This document shows, one piece after another, positions 48,893 to 57,766 of a stretch of 64,000 nucleotides of DNA (within the stretch, counting starts at the first letter, position 1; each line of letters starts with the position of its first letter). The notes under the pieces were generated by a model. The model searched no databases, had not been told where the DNA came from, and saw only the letters and a list, made by a program, of their open reading frames with translations. This DNA is from Nonomuraea angiospora. Lineage in GTDB: Bacteria > Actinomycetota > Actinomycetes > Streptosporangiales > Streptosporangiaceae. Both the position numbers and the translations under genes were made by a program. Where the stretch lies: assembly GCF_014873145.1 (NCBI RefSeq), contig NZ_JADBEK010000001.1:8990001-9054000 (forward strand). Reading direction: 5' to 3'.

Positions 48893-49804
48893 TCAGCCCT
48901 TGACGGCGCCGACGATCACGCCCTTGGTGAAGTGGCGTTGCACGAAGGGGTAGATGATCAGGGCGGGGATCACCGCGATGACCACGATGGCCATTTTGAT
49001 GGCGAGTGTCGGCGGGGCGTCGCCGGTCACGCCCGCCGTGGCGCTGGGCAGCGGGTTGGAGTCCACCACGTACTGGCGCAGGATCAACGCCAGCGGCCAC
49101 TTCCTGGTGTCGTCGATGTAGAGCATCGCGTTGAACCAGGCGTTCCAGTAGCCGACCGCGTAGAACATCGCCACCACGGCCGTGACCGCCTTCGACATGG
49201 GCAGGACGATGCGCCACAGGATGCGGAACTCGCCCGCCCCGTCGATGCGGGCGCTGTCCAGGACCTCTCCCGGGATGCTCATGAAGAACGAGCGCAGCAC
49301 CACCACGTTGAACGCCGAGACGGCCGTCGGGAGGATCAGCGACCAGTAGCTGTCCTTCAGGCCCAGGCCGCTGACCATCAGGTAGACCGGGATGATGCCG
49401 GGGAAGAAGACGAACATCAGCAGCACGCTGAACAGCAGCGGGCGGTGGAGGAACGAGCCCGGGCGCGACAGCGAGTACGCGCCCAGGATGCTCACGCCGG
49501 CGCTGATGAGCGTCCCGACCACCGTGACGCCCGTGCTGACCAGGATGGCCCTGCTGACGACCGTGTCGGAGAAGATCTGCTCGTACGCCTCGAACGTGAT
49601 CCCTTCCGGCACCAGCACCAGCCCGCCCGCGCGGTTGACCGTGGCGGCCGAGCTGAGGCTGGTCAGGAGGATGGTGTAGAGGGGGCCGAGGATCACCACG
49701 ACGATCAGCGTGATCAGCGAGCCCTTGCCGAGCCGGCCGACCGGCGAGGGGCGTTCCTCCCACGGCGCGAGCCGGGAGGGCTTGCGGGAGGCGAGTACGG
49801 TCAT
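48893..49804 (-). CDS. Carbohydrate ABC transporter permease (LplC-like)
   Basis: 303 residues, six membrane helices, MalG-type. The ATPase-docking loop is LDSARIDGAGEFRILWRIVL, and the C-terminus ends FVQRHFTKGVIVGAVKG as in LplC/YtcP proteins. Its ATG overlaps the stop of the partner permease (ATGA). It is last in the binding protein-permease-permease operon. Confidence 0.92.
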   Translation of the reverse strand: MTVLASRKPSRLAPWEERPSPVGRLGKGSLITLIVVVILGPLYTILLTSLSSAATVNRAGGLVLVPEGITFEAYEQIFSDTVVSRAILVSTGVTVVGTLISAGVSILGAYSLSRPGSFLHRPLLFSVLLMFVFFPGIIPVYLMVSGLGLKDSYWSLILPTAVSAFNVVVLRSFFMSIPGEVLDSARIDGAGEFRILWRIVLPMSKAVTAVVAMFYAVGYWNAWFNAMLYIDDTRKWPLALILRQYVVDSNPLPSATAGVTGDAPPTLAIKMAIVVIAVIPALIIYPFVQRHFTKGVIVGAVKG

Positions 49805-50778
49805 GATCGCGAATACACCCCTCGCTCGCCGAACGCGTGCGCGACCCGGTTGGCCGCCACGATGAGCAGCAGCCCGACCAGGCCCTTGAACAGCCCGGCC
49901 GCCGCCCCGTACCCCAGGTCCCCGGTACGCAGGCCCGACCAGTACACGAACGTGTCGAAGACCTCGGACGCCTCGCTGCCGACGGCGCTGCGCTGCAGCA
50001 TGAACTGCTCGAACCCGACGTTCAGCGCGTCACCGAGCCGCAGGATCAGCAGGAGCACGATCACCGGACGCAGTCCGGGCAGCGTGATGTGCCACATGCG
50101 ACGCCAGCGGCGGGCACCGTCCACGGCGGCGGCCTCGTACAGGTTGGGGTCGATGGTGCTGAGGGCGGCGAGGAAGATGATCGCCCCCCAGCCGGCGTCC
50201 TTCCAGACGGTCTGGGACGTGATCAGCAGGATGAACGTGTCCGAGCTCGTCATCCAGTCGACGCCCTGGTGGCCGTGCTCCCGCAGGATCTGGGCCAGCA
50301 GCCCCGCCCCGCCGAACATCTGCTGGAAGATGGCGATGACCAGCACCCAGGAGAAGAAGAACGGCATGTAGACCACGCCCTGCACGAACGCCCTCAGCCT
50401 GGCCGAGACGATGCTGTTGAGCAGCAGCGCCAGCATGATCGGCACGGGGAAGTAGAAGACGAGCTGGAAGGCCGTGATGGACAGGGTGTTCGCGATGGCG
50501 CGCAGGAACTGGGGGTCCTGGAAGAGCAGCGCGAAGTTGGTGAAGCCGATGATCGGGGAGCCGGCGATCCCGTCGGTGTACGGGTTGTAGTCCTGGAACG
50601 CGATGACGTTGCCCAGGGCGGGGATCCACCAGAAGGCGAGGACGAGCAGCAGCATCGGGAGGTTCATCACGAGCAGCGGCCAGTCCCGCCGGAGCTTGGC
50701 CCGCCAGGTCAGTTCGTGGGGCTTGGCCGCGACGCTCAGGGGGTGCCGGGCCGTTCGCCTGGCCGTCGTCACGCCCAT
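49801..50778 (-). CDS. Carbohydrate ABC transporter permease (LplB-like)
   Basis: 325 residues with a basic N-terminal tail and about six membrane helices. The EAA loop is YEAAAVDGARRWRRMWHITL. Segments such as NVIAFQDYNPYTDGIAGSPI and VVYMPFFFSWVLVIAIFQQM place it in the LplB/YteP group, which carries oligosaccharides of unusual length or charge. It is 28 bp downstream of the binding protein gene and coupled to the second permease. Confidence 0.92.
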   Translation of the reverse strand: MGVTTARRTARHPLSVAAKPHELTWRAKLRRDWPLLVMNLPMLLLVLAFWWIPALGNVIAFQDYNPYTDGIAGSPIIGFTNFALLFQDPQFLRAIANTLSITAFQLVFYFPVPIMLALLLNSIVSARLRAFVQGVVYMPFFFSWVLVIAIFQQMFGGAGLLAQILREHGHQGVDWMTSSDTFILLITSQTVWKDAGWGAIIFLAALSTIDPNLYEAAAVDGARRWRRMWHITLPGLRPVIVLLLILRLGDALNVGFEQFMLQRSAVGSEASEVFDTFVYWSGLRTGDLGYGAAAGLFKGLVGLLLIVAANRVAHAFGERGVYSRS

Positions 50779-50806
50779 GAGATGCCCCTCGCGAGAGTCG
50801 CCGGGG

Positions 50807-52447
50807 TCACAGCCTGCCGTTCTCCCGCGCGACCTTCATGTAGAACTCGCGCGCCTCGTTCCCGCCCTGCTCCTGCCAGTCCTTGACGATCTTCGTCCAC
50901 TCGGACACGGGCCGCTTGCCCCGGAGGATCTCCTGCATCTTGTCCTCGGTGGGTGTGGCCAGCCCGGCCATCTTGGAGGGCGTCTCCACCCGGATCCCCA
51001 CGAACGGGTCGCTTTCCAGGATCTTCGAGGCCTGCGTCTGCCAGTCGTACTGCGCCTGGACCAGGCCCTTGTACTGGCTCTTCTCGTTGGCGTTCGGCCG
51101 GCCCGACAGGAACAGGTACGTGGGCGCGACCTCCTTGCGCCCGAGCGCCGTCTGCTCGATCTTGCCGTCCTTGACGTTGTAGTGCTTGCCCTCGACGCCG
51201 TTGAAGACCAGCTCGTACTCCTGGGTGCCGAACGGCGCCGAGCACCAGTTGGACAGGGCGAGCAGCTCGCGGGTGCGGGCGTCGCCGAGACCCTTCTTGA
51301 TGAAGACGAACATGCTGGCGGGCTCGTTGCGCCACATGATGGTCTTGCCGCCGGGCTTGGCCGGGTAGGGGGCGACGATCTGCATGTCGAACTTGGGATT
51401 GTCGGCCTGGAACCGGCCCAGGTTCTCGTGCCAGGCGCCGAGCCCGTCCCGGTAGATGACCATCTGGCCGCTGCCGAAGACGGCTTTGTTGTCGGCGTCC
51501 TTGTTGGCGACGATGTCGGGGTGGACCCACCCGGCCTCGAAGACCTTGGTCATGAACTCGATCGAGGCGGCGAACTCGGCGGTCTCGTACTTGTACTCGA
51601 GGGTGCCGTCGCTCTTCTTGCGCCACTCGCGCGGAGCCCCGAAGGCCCGCTGCATCTCCTGCTCCATGCCGCCGCCGAACGCCCAGCGCTTCTTCTTGGG
51701 GTCGGTGATGGCCTTGCCGAGCGCCATCAGGTCGTCGCCGCTCCTGGGCTGCTGCAGGCCCAGCTCGTTCAGGATGTCCTGGCGGACGAAGGTGGCGAAC
51801 GGGAACGGGTCGTTCTGCCAGGGGATGCCCTGAAGGACGCCGCCGAAGACTCCGTACTGCCAGGCCGCGGTGTCGTAGTTGGCCAGCAGCGGGAACTCCT
51901 TGGCCTTGTCCCCGGCCAGGAAGGGGGACAGGTCGGCGAAGAGCTTGTTGGCCGCCTCGGTGAAGTGGGCGATCTTGATGAGCTCCCAGTTCGGCACCAT
52001 GAGCATGTCGGGCACGTCGCCGCTGGCCAGCAGGGTGCTGAGCTTCTGCCCGTAGGTGTTGCCGTCGGAGATGTTGAAGCGCACGACGCCGCCGAGGCGC
52101 TCGTTGACGTAGTCGTAGTAGGAGTTGCTGCCCAGGCCGGGCGGCACCGTGCCCCACAGCGGAGTCATCGCGGTCACTTCCTTGCCGCTGGTCAGCGGCT
52201 TGGTGGTGACGGCCTGCACCATGGTGGCCGGGCGGGTCAGGAAGCCGGGCGAGACGAACTCGGCGCCGGGCAGATCGGGTTTGAGCCCGGGGATCTCGAA
52301 CGGGATCCGCGTGGGCACCAGGCTCTTGAGCTTGTCGGCCGCCACGGCCGTACCCTTGGACAGCTGCTTCTTCTCGGCGCAGCCGGCCACCAGGACGCTC
52401 GCACCGACCAGGCCGAGGAATCCGCGGCGGGACGTGTTGGTTGCCAT
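50807..52447 (-). CDS. ABC transporter substrate-binding lipoprotein (LplA-like)
   Basis: 546 residues, the long form of solute-binding proteins used with LplBC-type permeases. A Tat-type signal (TSRRGFLGLVGASVLVAGC) carries a lipobox LVAGC, so the protein is exported folded and lipid-anchored. The following sequence shows the SBP fold (DVPDMLMVPNWELIKIAHFT, GSGQMVIYRDGLGAWHENLG). GGGAG is 7 nt before the ATG. The same frame is open upstream through the ROK gene on the other strand, which is noise. The gene is divergent from the ROK regulator across a shared operator, so ROK probably controls import. No ATPase gene is present. Confidence 0.9.
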   Translation of the reverse strand: MATNTSRRGFLGLVGASVLVAGCAEKKQLSKGTAVAADKLKSLVPTRIPFEIPGLKPDLPGAEFVSPGFLTRPATMVQAVTTKPLTSGKEVTAMTPLWGTVPPGLGSNSYYDYVNERLGGVVRFNISDGNTYGQKLSTLLASGDVPDMLMVPNWELIKIAHFTEAANKLFADLSPFLAGDKAKEFPLLANYDTAAWQYGVFGGVLQGIPWQNDPFPFATFVRQDILNELGLQQPRSGDDLMALGKAITDPKKKRWAFGGGMEQEMQRAFGAPREWRKKSDGTLEYKYETAEFAASIEFMTKVFEAGWVHPDIVANKDADNKAVFGSGQMVIYRDGLGAWHENLGRFQADNPKFDMQIVAPYPAKPGGKTIMWRNEPASMFVFIKKGLGDARTRELLALSNWCSAPFGTQEYELVFNGVEGKHYNVKDGKIEQTALGRKEVAPTYLFLSGRPNANEKSQYKGLVQAQYDWQTQASKILESDPFVGIRVETPSKMAGLATPTEDKMQEILRGKRPVSEWTKIVKDWQEQGGNEAREFYMKVARENGRL

Positions 52448-52487
52448 GGCCCGCTCCCTTCTCCAAATGGGGATGGCCTCGTTAAAA

Positions 52488-52519
52488 TTAGTTGGTATTG
52501 CGACCAAACAAATTAGTAG
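52488..52519. promoter_or_regulatory. ROK-type operator between the SBP operon and the ROK gene
   Basis: TTAGTTGGT and ACCAAACAAATTAG face each other around a 6-nt centre, in an AT-rich island within GC-rich DNA. On the minus strand TTTGTT and TAATTT with 16 bp between could be the SBP promoter. GTTGGTAT and CAAAC recur in the GH31 promoter at about 24002-24020. Confidence 0.6.
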
Positions 52520-52657
52520 ACTGTGACCGTGGCCACAAGGGATCGCGACGTCACAGGTTGGTGCCGATGAGAAGGTTCGCGGCATCGACTCCTGTTGGTG
52601 AAGGGAGCCCGGGATGCGGCATGCTGGGGTCATCTCTTGGCGGGAACGGGGCTGATT

Positions 52658-53857
52658 TTGATCACTTCTACGACCGGCCCTCAGCCGGCCGACTTCGCCG
52701 ACGTACGGGCCACCAACCTCGCGGTCGTGCTCCGGTTCGTCCGCGAGCACGCGCCCTGCTCGCGCGCCGACATCGCGGCCTCCACCGGGCTCAACAAGGC
52801 GACGGTCTCCAGCCTCGTCGCGGACCTCATCGACCGGCGGCTGGTCCGTGAGACGGGGCTGACCGAGAACCGGGTGGGGCGGCCGGCCACGATGCTGGTG
52901 CTGGACGGCTCGCCGTACGCCGCCATCGGGGTCGAGATCAACGTCGACTACGTGTCCGCCGTGGCCACCGACCTGGCGGGGGAGCGGCTGCTCACGTGGC
53001 GGCGCTCGTTCGGCGGCGGCGAGTCCGTCAACCAGGGGATCGCGAGCGTCGGCGCGATCATCAGGCGGGTGGTCAACCGCATGGCCAAGGAGGAGCGCCA
53101 GGTCCTGGGCCTGGCCGTGGCCGTGCCGGGGCTGGTCGACGTGCAGGGCGCCGTACGCATCGCGCCCAACCTCGGCTGGCGCGACGCCGACCTCGGCGGA
53201 GACCTGGCCAAGGCGCTGCGCGACCCCGGCTTCCCGATCCAGGTCGACAACGACGCCAACCTCGCCGCCCTGGCCGAGCAGCGCTTCGGCGCGCACGCGG
53301 GGGCCTCCGACCTCGTCTACCTCACCGGCGAGATCGGCGTCGGCGCGGGCATCATCCTCGACGGGCGGCTGCGCCGGGGCCGTCGCGGCTTCAGCGGCGA
53401 GATCGGCCACGTCCAGCTCGATCCCGACGGTCCCGGGTGCCACTGCGGGCGGCGCGGCTGCCTGGAGGCGATGGCCGGGATCGGCGCCGTGCTGGGCAAG
53501 GACCCCTCTCCCGCCGAGATCCAGGTGGAGATCGAGGAGTCCGTACGCCTGGCCCGCGCCGGCGACCCGGCCACCCTGGCCACGCTGGAGTCGGTGGGCC
53601 GGAGCCTGGGCAAGGGCGTGTCGATCCTGGCCAACCTGCTCAATCCCGAGGTGGTGATCCTCGGCGGCTACTACGTCCCGCTGGCGCCGTGGCTGCTGCC
53701 CGCCGTCCAGGACGAGATGGACGACCGCGTGATCGCCGCCGGGTCGGGCGATTGCCAGGTCGTCGCCTCGACGCTGGGCCACGACGCGGCCGCGCTGGGC
53801 GGGGCCGCGAGGGTGCTCGACTCCATAGATTCGGGGAGATTGCCCCGAGTCCCTTGA
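52658..53857 (+). CDS. ROK family transcriptional regulator
   Basis: About 399 residues. The N-terminal winged helix (NLAVVLRFVREHAPCSRADI then ASTGLNKATVSSLVADL) precedes a ROK sugar-kinase fold with the phosphate loop region, the DNDANLAAL sugar-binding stretch and the zinc motif GCHCGRRGCLEAMAG. ROK repressors bind sugars or sugar phosphates and release DNA. The start is uncertain: TTG 52658 gives a normal N-terminus, while TTG 52595 would add an odd extension. It is divergent from the LplABC-like importer and upstream of the GH3/LacI operon. A related operator before the GH31 operon suggests it may control both loci. Confidence 0.88.
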   Translation: MITSTTGPQPADFADVRATNLAVVLRFVREHAPCSRADIAASTGLNKATVSSLVADLIDRRLVRETGLTENRVGRPATMLVLDGSPYAAIGVEINVDYVSAVATDLAGERLLTWRRSFGGGESVNQGIASVGAIIRRVVNRMAKEERQVLGLAVAVPGLVDVQGAVRIAPNLGWRDADLGGDLAKALRDPGFPIQVDNDANLAALAEQRFGAHAGASDLVYLTGEIGVGAGIILDGRLRRGRRGFSGEIGHVQLDPDGPGCHCGRRGCLEAMAGIGAVLGKDPSPAEIQVEIEESVRLARAGDPATLATLESVGRSLGKGVSILANLLNPEVVILGGYYVPLAPWLLPAVQDEMDDRVIAAGSGDCQVVASTLGHDAAALGGAARVLDSIDSGRLPRVP

Positions 53858-53927
53858 CCTTGGCCACCGGGGAGTGCACTCTTCAGTCAACCCACCGAAA
53901 TGTCCGTGTAACTTCCCCCGGCCGGTC

Positions 53928-53943
53928 GTCGAAGCGCTTCGAC
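53928..53943. promoter_or_regulatory. LacI-type operator before the cytoplasmic GH3 gene
   Basis: GTCGAAGCGCTTCGAC is a perfect 16-bp palindrome with the central CG typical of LacI-family sites. It is 18 bp before the GH3 ATG, where a repressor would block transcription. The LacI gene is the next gene in the operon. Confidence 0.75.
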
Positions 53944-53961
53944 ACTCTCACAGGGATGACC

Positions 53962-56727
53962 ATGCAAGAACCCTTCCTCGACCCAGCGATCCCGATTCCC
54001 GACCGGATCGACGACCTGGTGCGCAGGCTCACCCTTGAGGAGAAGGTGGGGCTGCTGCACCAGTACCAGGCGCCGGTCGAGCGGCTGGGCCTCGGCGCGT
54101 TCCGCACCGGCACCGAGGCGCTGCACGGGCTGGCCTGGCTGGGACCGGCCACGGTGTTCCCGCAGGCCGTGGGGCTGGCCTCGACGTGGGATCCCGACCT
54201 CGTGCGCAGGGTGGGCGAGGCCACCGGCGACGAGGTGCTGGCCTTCCACCACAAGGACCCGGCGGGCGCGGGGCGCAACGTGTGGGCCCCGGTGGTCAAC
54301 CCGCTGCGCGACCCCCGCTGGGGGCGCAACGAGGAGGGTTACTCCGAGGATCCGTGGCTGACCGGCGTGATGGCCACGGCCTATGCGCGCGGACTTCGTG
54401 GGAGCGCTCCCGGAGTTCTCAAGACGGCCCCCACGCTCAAGCACTTCCTGGCCTACAACAACGAGACCGACCGCTGCACGACCTCCAGCAACCTGCCGCC
54501 GCGCGTGCTGCGCGAGTACGAGCTGCCCGCCTTCCGGCCCCCCATCGAGGCGGGCGCGGCGGTGGCCGTCATGCCGTCGTACAACCTGGTCAACGGCCGC
54601 CCCGCGCACCTCAGCCCGCTGATCGGCGAGGTGCTGCGCGCGTGGGCGCCCGACGACCTGCTCGTGGTCAGCGACGCGTACGCGCCGGGCAACCTCACCG
54701 CGCTCCAGGGCTACCACGACACGCTGCCCGAGGCGTACGCGCACGCGATCAAGGCGGGGCTCGACAGCTTCACCCAGGACGACGACCGCTCCGAGGCCAC
54801 GCTCGGCCACCTGCGCGACGCGCTCTCCCAGGGCCTGCTGGCCGAGGAGGACGTGGACCAGGCCGTGCGGCACGCGCTGTCGATCAGGTTCCGGCTGGGG
54901 GAGTTCGACCCGGCGACGCCATATGACGACATCAGCGACAACGTGGTCAACTGCCCCGAGCACCAGGCGCTGGCCAGGGAGGCGGCCCGCCGCTCGTTCG
55001 TGCTGCTGAAGAACGACGGCCTGCTGCCGCTCGACGGCGTCACCAAGGTCGCGGTGATCGGGCAGCTCGGCGACGCGCTCCTGGAGGACTGGTACAGCGG
55101 CACCCTCCCGTACGCGGTCACCGCCCGCCAGGGGCTGGCCGAGCGGTGCGAGACGGTGTTCTGCGAGGCCGTGGACCGGGTGACGCTGACCACCGAGGCC
55201 GGGCCGGTGGCGGCCGATCCCGGGGGCGGGCCGCTGAGCGTGGCCCCGGGCTCGGAGGCGGGCACGTTCGACCTGTTCGACTGGGGCGGCGGGGCCTACG
55301 CGCTGCGAGCCGTGGCGACCGGCCGGTTCGTGTCGGTGGACGGCGTCACGCTGGTGAACGACCAGCCCGGGCCCAACGGGTGGGAGGTGCGCCAGACGTT
55401 CCGGATGGAGGAGCGGCCGCGCGGCACGCTCGCCCTGCGCCACATCTCGACCGGCTGCTACGTCGGCGCGGGCGACGACGGCGTGCTGCGCCTGGTCGAC
55501 GACGCCGACCAGGCGCTCTGGCTGGCCATGGACGTGGTCAGGAGCGGCACCGACCAGGCCGCCCGCCTGGCCGCCGCGGCCGACGTGGCCGTGGTGGTGG
55601 TCGGCGACCACCCCCTCGTGAACGGCCGCGAGACCGAGGACCGCATGACGCTGGCCCTGGCCCCCGGGCAGGACGCCGTGGTGCGGGCCGTCCGCAAGGC
55701 GAACCCCCGTACCGTCATGGTCATCACCAGCGGTTACCCGCTCACCTGGACCGACGACGAGGTCCCGGCCGTGCTGTGGTCGGCCCACGGCGGCCAGGAG
55801 TACGGCCACGCCCTGGCCGAGGTGCTCTTCGGCGACGCCGACCCGGAGGGCCGCCTCACCCAGACGTGGTACCGCTCCGAGCAGGAGCTGCCCGACCTGC
55901 TCGACTACGACATCATCGCCTCCGACGCCACGTACCTGTACTTCCGCGGCGTCCCGCTCCACCCGTTTGGCCACGGCCTGAGCTACACCACGTTCGAGTA
56001 CGCCGACCTGCGCGTACAGCTGGACGGCGACCTCGTGCGGGCCCGCGTCACCGTGACGAACACCGGCCCGCGGCCCGGCGTCGAGGTCGTGCAGTTCTAC
56101 ACCCACCAGCAGCGCTCCCGCGTCAAGCAGCCGCTGCGCCGCCTGCGCGGCTTCGAGAAGGTCCGCCTGGCGCCCGGCGAGAGCCGCGCCGTCACCCTGA
56201 CCCTGCCCGTGTCGGAGCTGGCGTTCTGGGACGTGACCAGGAGCAGGTTCGTCGTGGAGAGCGCGCCGCACCAGCTCATGGTCGGCCGCAGCGCCACCGA
56301 CCTGCGCGTGAGCGCCCGCTTCGAGGTGGACGGCGAGACCGTGCCGCCCCAGTCCGGGCTGCTGCGCGCGGCGGCGCACGACGAGTACGACGCGATCACG
56401 TTCGTGGACGAGACCAAGGTGGACGGCGACGCCGTCAGGTCCGACGCGGAGGGCGCCTGGATCCTCTTCCGGCAGGTCGACCTCACCGGGGCCACGACGT
56501 GCGTGGCCACGGCGGGCAGCGCGGAAGGCGGCATGATCACCATCCGCCGCGGCGACCCCCTCTACGGGGAGGCCCTCGCCACCTTCCCCATCCCCAGGAC
56601 CGCCCGCTACGCCTACCACGCCGTCACGGCCCCGCTCGCGGCCGCGGACGGCGTGCACGACCTTTATGCCGTGTTCGAGAACGACGGCGTCACGCTGGCC
56701 CGGCTCGACTTCGGAGCCGGGGCTTGA
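53962..56727 (+). CDS. Cytoplasmic GH3 beta-glycosidase
   Basis: 921 residues with no signal peptide. It is paralogous to the secreted GH3 enzyme at 29.4-32.2 kb (shared RNEEGYSEDP, LAYNNETDR and SYNLVNGRP). The nucleophile is Asp238 in VVSDAYAPG. The second GH3 domain carries the same type of internal trefoil-like insertion (about 430-520, YALRAVATGRFVSVDGVTLV, ALRHISTGCYVGAGDDG). A fibronectin-III-like domain and a C-terminal beta domain follow. The ATG at 53962 is 6 nt from AGGG; ATG 53956 is two codons earlier. It should hydrolyse beta-linked oligosaccharides brought in by the nearby importer. It is coupled to the LacI gene by a TTGA overlap. Confidence 0.88.
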   Translation: MQEPFLDPAIPIPDRIDDLVRRLTLEEKVGLLHQYQAPVERLGLGAFRTGTEALHGLAWLGPATVFPQAVGLASTWDPDLVRRVGEATGDEVLAFHHKDPAGAGRNVWAPVVNPLRDPRWGRNEEGYSEDPWLTGVMATAYARGLRGSAPGVLKTAPTLKHFLAYNNETDRCTTSSNLPPRVLREYELPAFRPPIEAGAAVAVMPSYNLVNGRPAHLSPLIGEVLRAWAPDDLLVVSDAYAPGNLTALQGYHDTLPEAYAHAIKAGLDSFTQDDDRSEATLGHLRDALSQGLLAEEDVDQAVRHALSIRFRLGEFDPATPYDDISDNVVNCPEHQALAREAARRSFVLLKNDGLLPLDGVTKVAVIGQLGDALLEDWYSGTLPYAVTARQGLAERCETVFCEAVDRVTLTTEAGPVAADPGGGPLSVAPGSEAGTFDLFDWGGGAYALRAVATGRFVSVDGVTLVNDQPGPNGWEVRQTFRMEERPRGTLALRHISTGCYVGAGDDGVLRLVDDADQALWLAMDVVRSGTDQAARLAAAADVAVVVVGDHPLVNGRETEDRMTLALAPGQDAVVRAVRKANPRTVMVITSGYPLTWTDDEVPAVLWSAHGGQEYGHALAEVLFGDADPEGRLTQTWYRSEQELPDLLDYDIIASDATYLYFRGVPLHPFGHGLSYTTFEYADLRVQLDGDLVRARVTVTNTGPRPGVEVVQFYTHQQRSRVKQPLRRLRGFEKVRLAPGESRAVTLTLPVSELAFWDVTRSRFVVESAPHQLMVGRSATDLRVSARFEVDGETVPPQSGLLRAAAHDEYDAITFVDETKVDGDAVRSDAEGAWILFRQVDLTGATTCVATAGSAEGGMITIRRGDPLYGEALATFPIPRTARYAYHAVTAPLAAADGVHDLYAVFENDGVTLARLDFGAGA
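54400..54411. promoter_or_regulatory. CebR-box-like palindrome inside the GH3 coding region
   Basis: GGGAGCGCTCCC is a perfect 12-bp palindrome. With flanking bases (TGGGAGCGCTCCCG) it differs by one base from the 14-bp TGGGAGCGCTCCCA box of the cellobiose repressor CebR in Streptomyces. It lies about 440 bp into the gene and may be a second, intragenic operator. Confidence 0.45.
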
Positions 56728-57728
56728 GCGGGCGCACGGTCACGATCTCCCAGGTCGCCAAGCACGCGGGCGTGGCCGTCAGCACGGTCTCCTACGTGCT
56801 CAGCGGCAAGCGGACGATCTCGGCCGACACCAGGCGCCGGGTGCTCGACAGCATCAGCGCGCTCGGCTACCACCCCAACGCCGGCGCCCGCGCCCTGGCC
56901 AGCAAGCGCTCTAACGTGATCGCGCTGGTGCTGCCGCTGCGGGCGGGCATGCACGTGCCCGTCCTGATGCGCTTCGCCAGCGCCGTGGTGACGGCCGCGC
57001 GCCGGTTCGACCACGACGTGCTGCTGCTGACCGCCGACGAGGGCACCGAGGGCATCCGGCGGGTGGCCGCGAGCGCGCTGGTGGACGCGCTGGTGCTCAT
57101 GGACGTCGAGCTGGACGACCGCAGGGTGCCGCTGCTGCGCGAGCTGGCCGAGCCGAGCGTCCTCATCGGCTTCCCCGCCGAGCCCGCCGGGCTGACGTGC
57201 GTCGACCTCGACTTCGCCGCCGCGGGCGCGCGCTGCGTCGACCACCTCGCCGAACGCGGCCACGAGGAGATCGCGCTGCTCGGGGCGCCGTCGGTGGTGT
57301 ACGAGCGGGGCACGGGGTTCGCCCGGCGGACGCGCGAGGGGTTCGTGGAGGCGGTGGCCGCCCACCGGCTGCGGGGCGTCGCGCTGCCGTGCGAGGAGAC
57401 GTTCGACGAGGTGTACGAGACCGTACGCGGCCTGCTCCTCGACCGCCCCGGCCTGTCCGGGCTGGTCGTGCACAACGAGGCGGCGGTCGGCCACGTGCTG
57501 GCGGCGCTGCGGCAGCTCGACCGCCGGGTGCCGCACGACGTGGCGGTGGTGGCGATCTGCCCCGACGACGTGGCCGAGCGGGCCAGCCCGCCGCTCTCCT
57601 CCGTGCTGATCCCGGCCGAAGAGGTGGGCAGGGAGGCGGTCCGCCTGGTCATGGACAAGCTCGAAGGCCGCGCGGTGCCCGACTCCACCCTCCTCACCCC
57701 GCTCCTGGCCGTCCGCGCCAGCACCTGA
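56724..57728 (+). CDS. LacI family transcriptional regulator
   Basis: 334 residues. The HTH and hinge (TVTISQVAKHAGVAVSTVSY, VLSGKRTISADTRRRVLDSI, GYHPNAGARALAS) are classical LacI, followed by a periplasmic-binding-protein-like sugar domain (VIALVLPLRAGMHVPVLMRF, HLAERGHEEIALLGAPSVVY). The start is TTG, overlapping the GH3 stop as TTGA. As the second gene of the operon it probably represses the GH3 promoter through the palindrome at 53928-53943, with a disaccharide such as a beta-glucobiose as inducer (inference). Confidence 0.92.
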   Translation: MSGRTVTISQVAKHAGVAVSTVSYVLSGKRTISADTRRRVLDSISALGYHPNAGARALASKRSNVIALVLPLRAGMHVPVLMRFASAVVTAARRFDHDVLLLTADEGTEGIRRVAASALVDALVLMDVELDDRRVPLLRELAEPSVLIGFPAEPAGLTCVDLDFAAAGARCVDHLAERGHEEIALLGAPSVVYERGTGFARRTREGFVEAVAAHRLRGVALPCEETFDEVYETVRGLLLDRPGLSGLVVHNEAAVGHVLAALRQLDRRVPHDVAVVAICPDDVAERASPPLSSVLIPAEEVGREAVRLVMDKLEGRAVPDSTLLTPLLAVRAST

Positions 57729-57766
57729 CCCGATCTGCCCCCGGGGTGTGACCTAGCATCGGGTGC

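Noticed and set aside
52448..53890. Extension of the LplA-like binding protein frame through the ROK gene
   Set aside because: The Tat/lipoprotein signal starts at 52447; upstream sequence is antisense to ROK.
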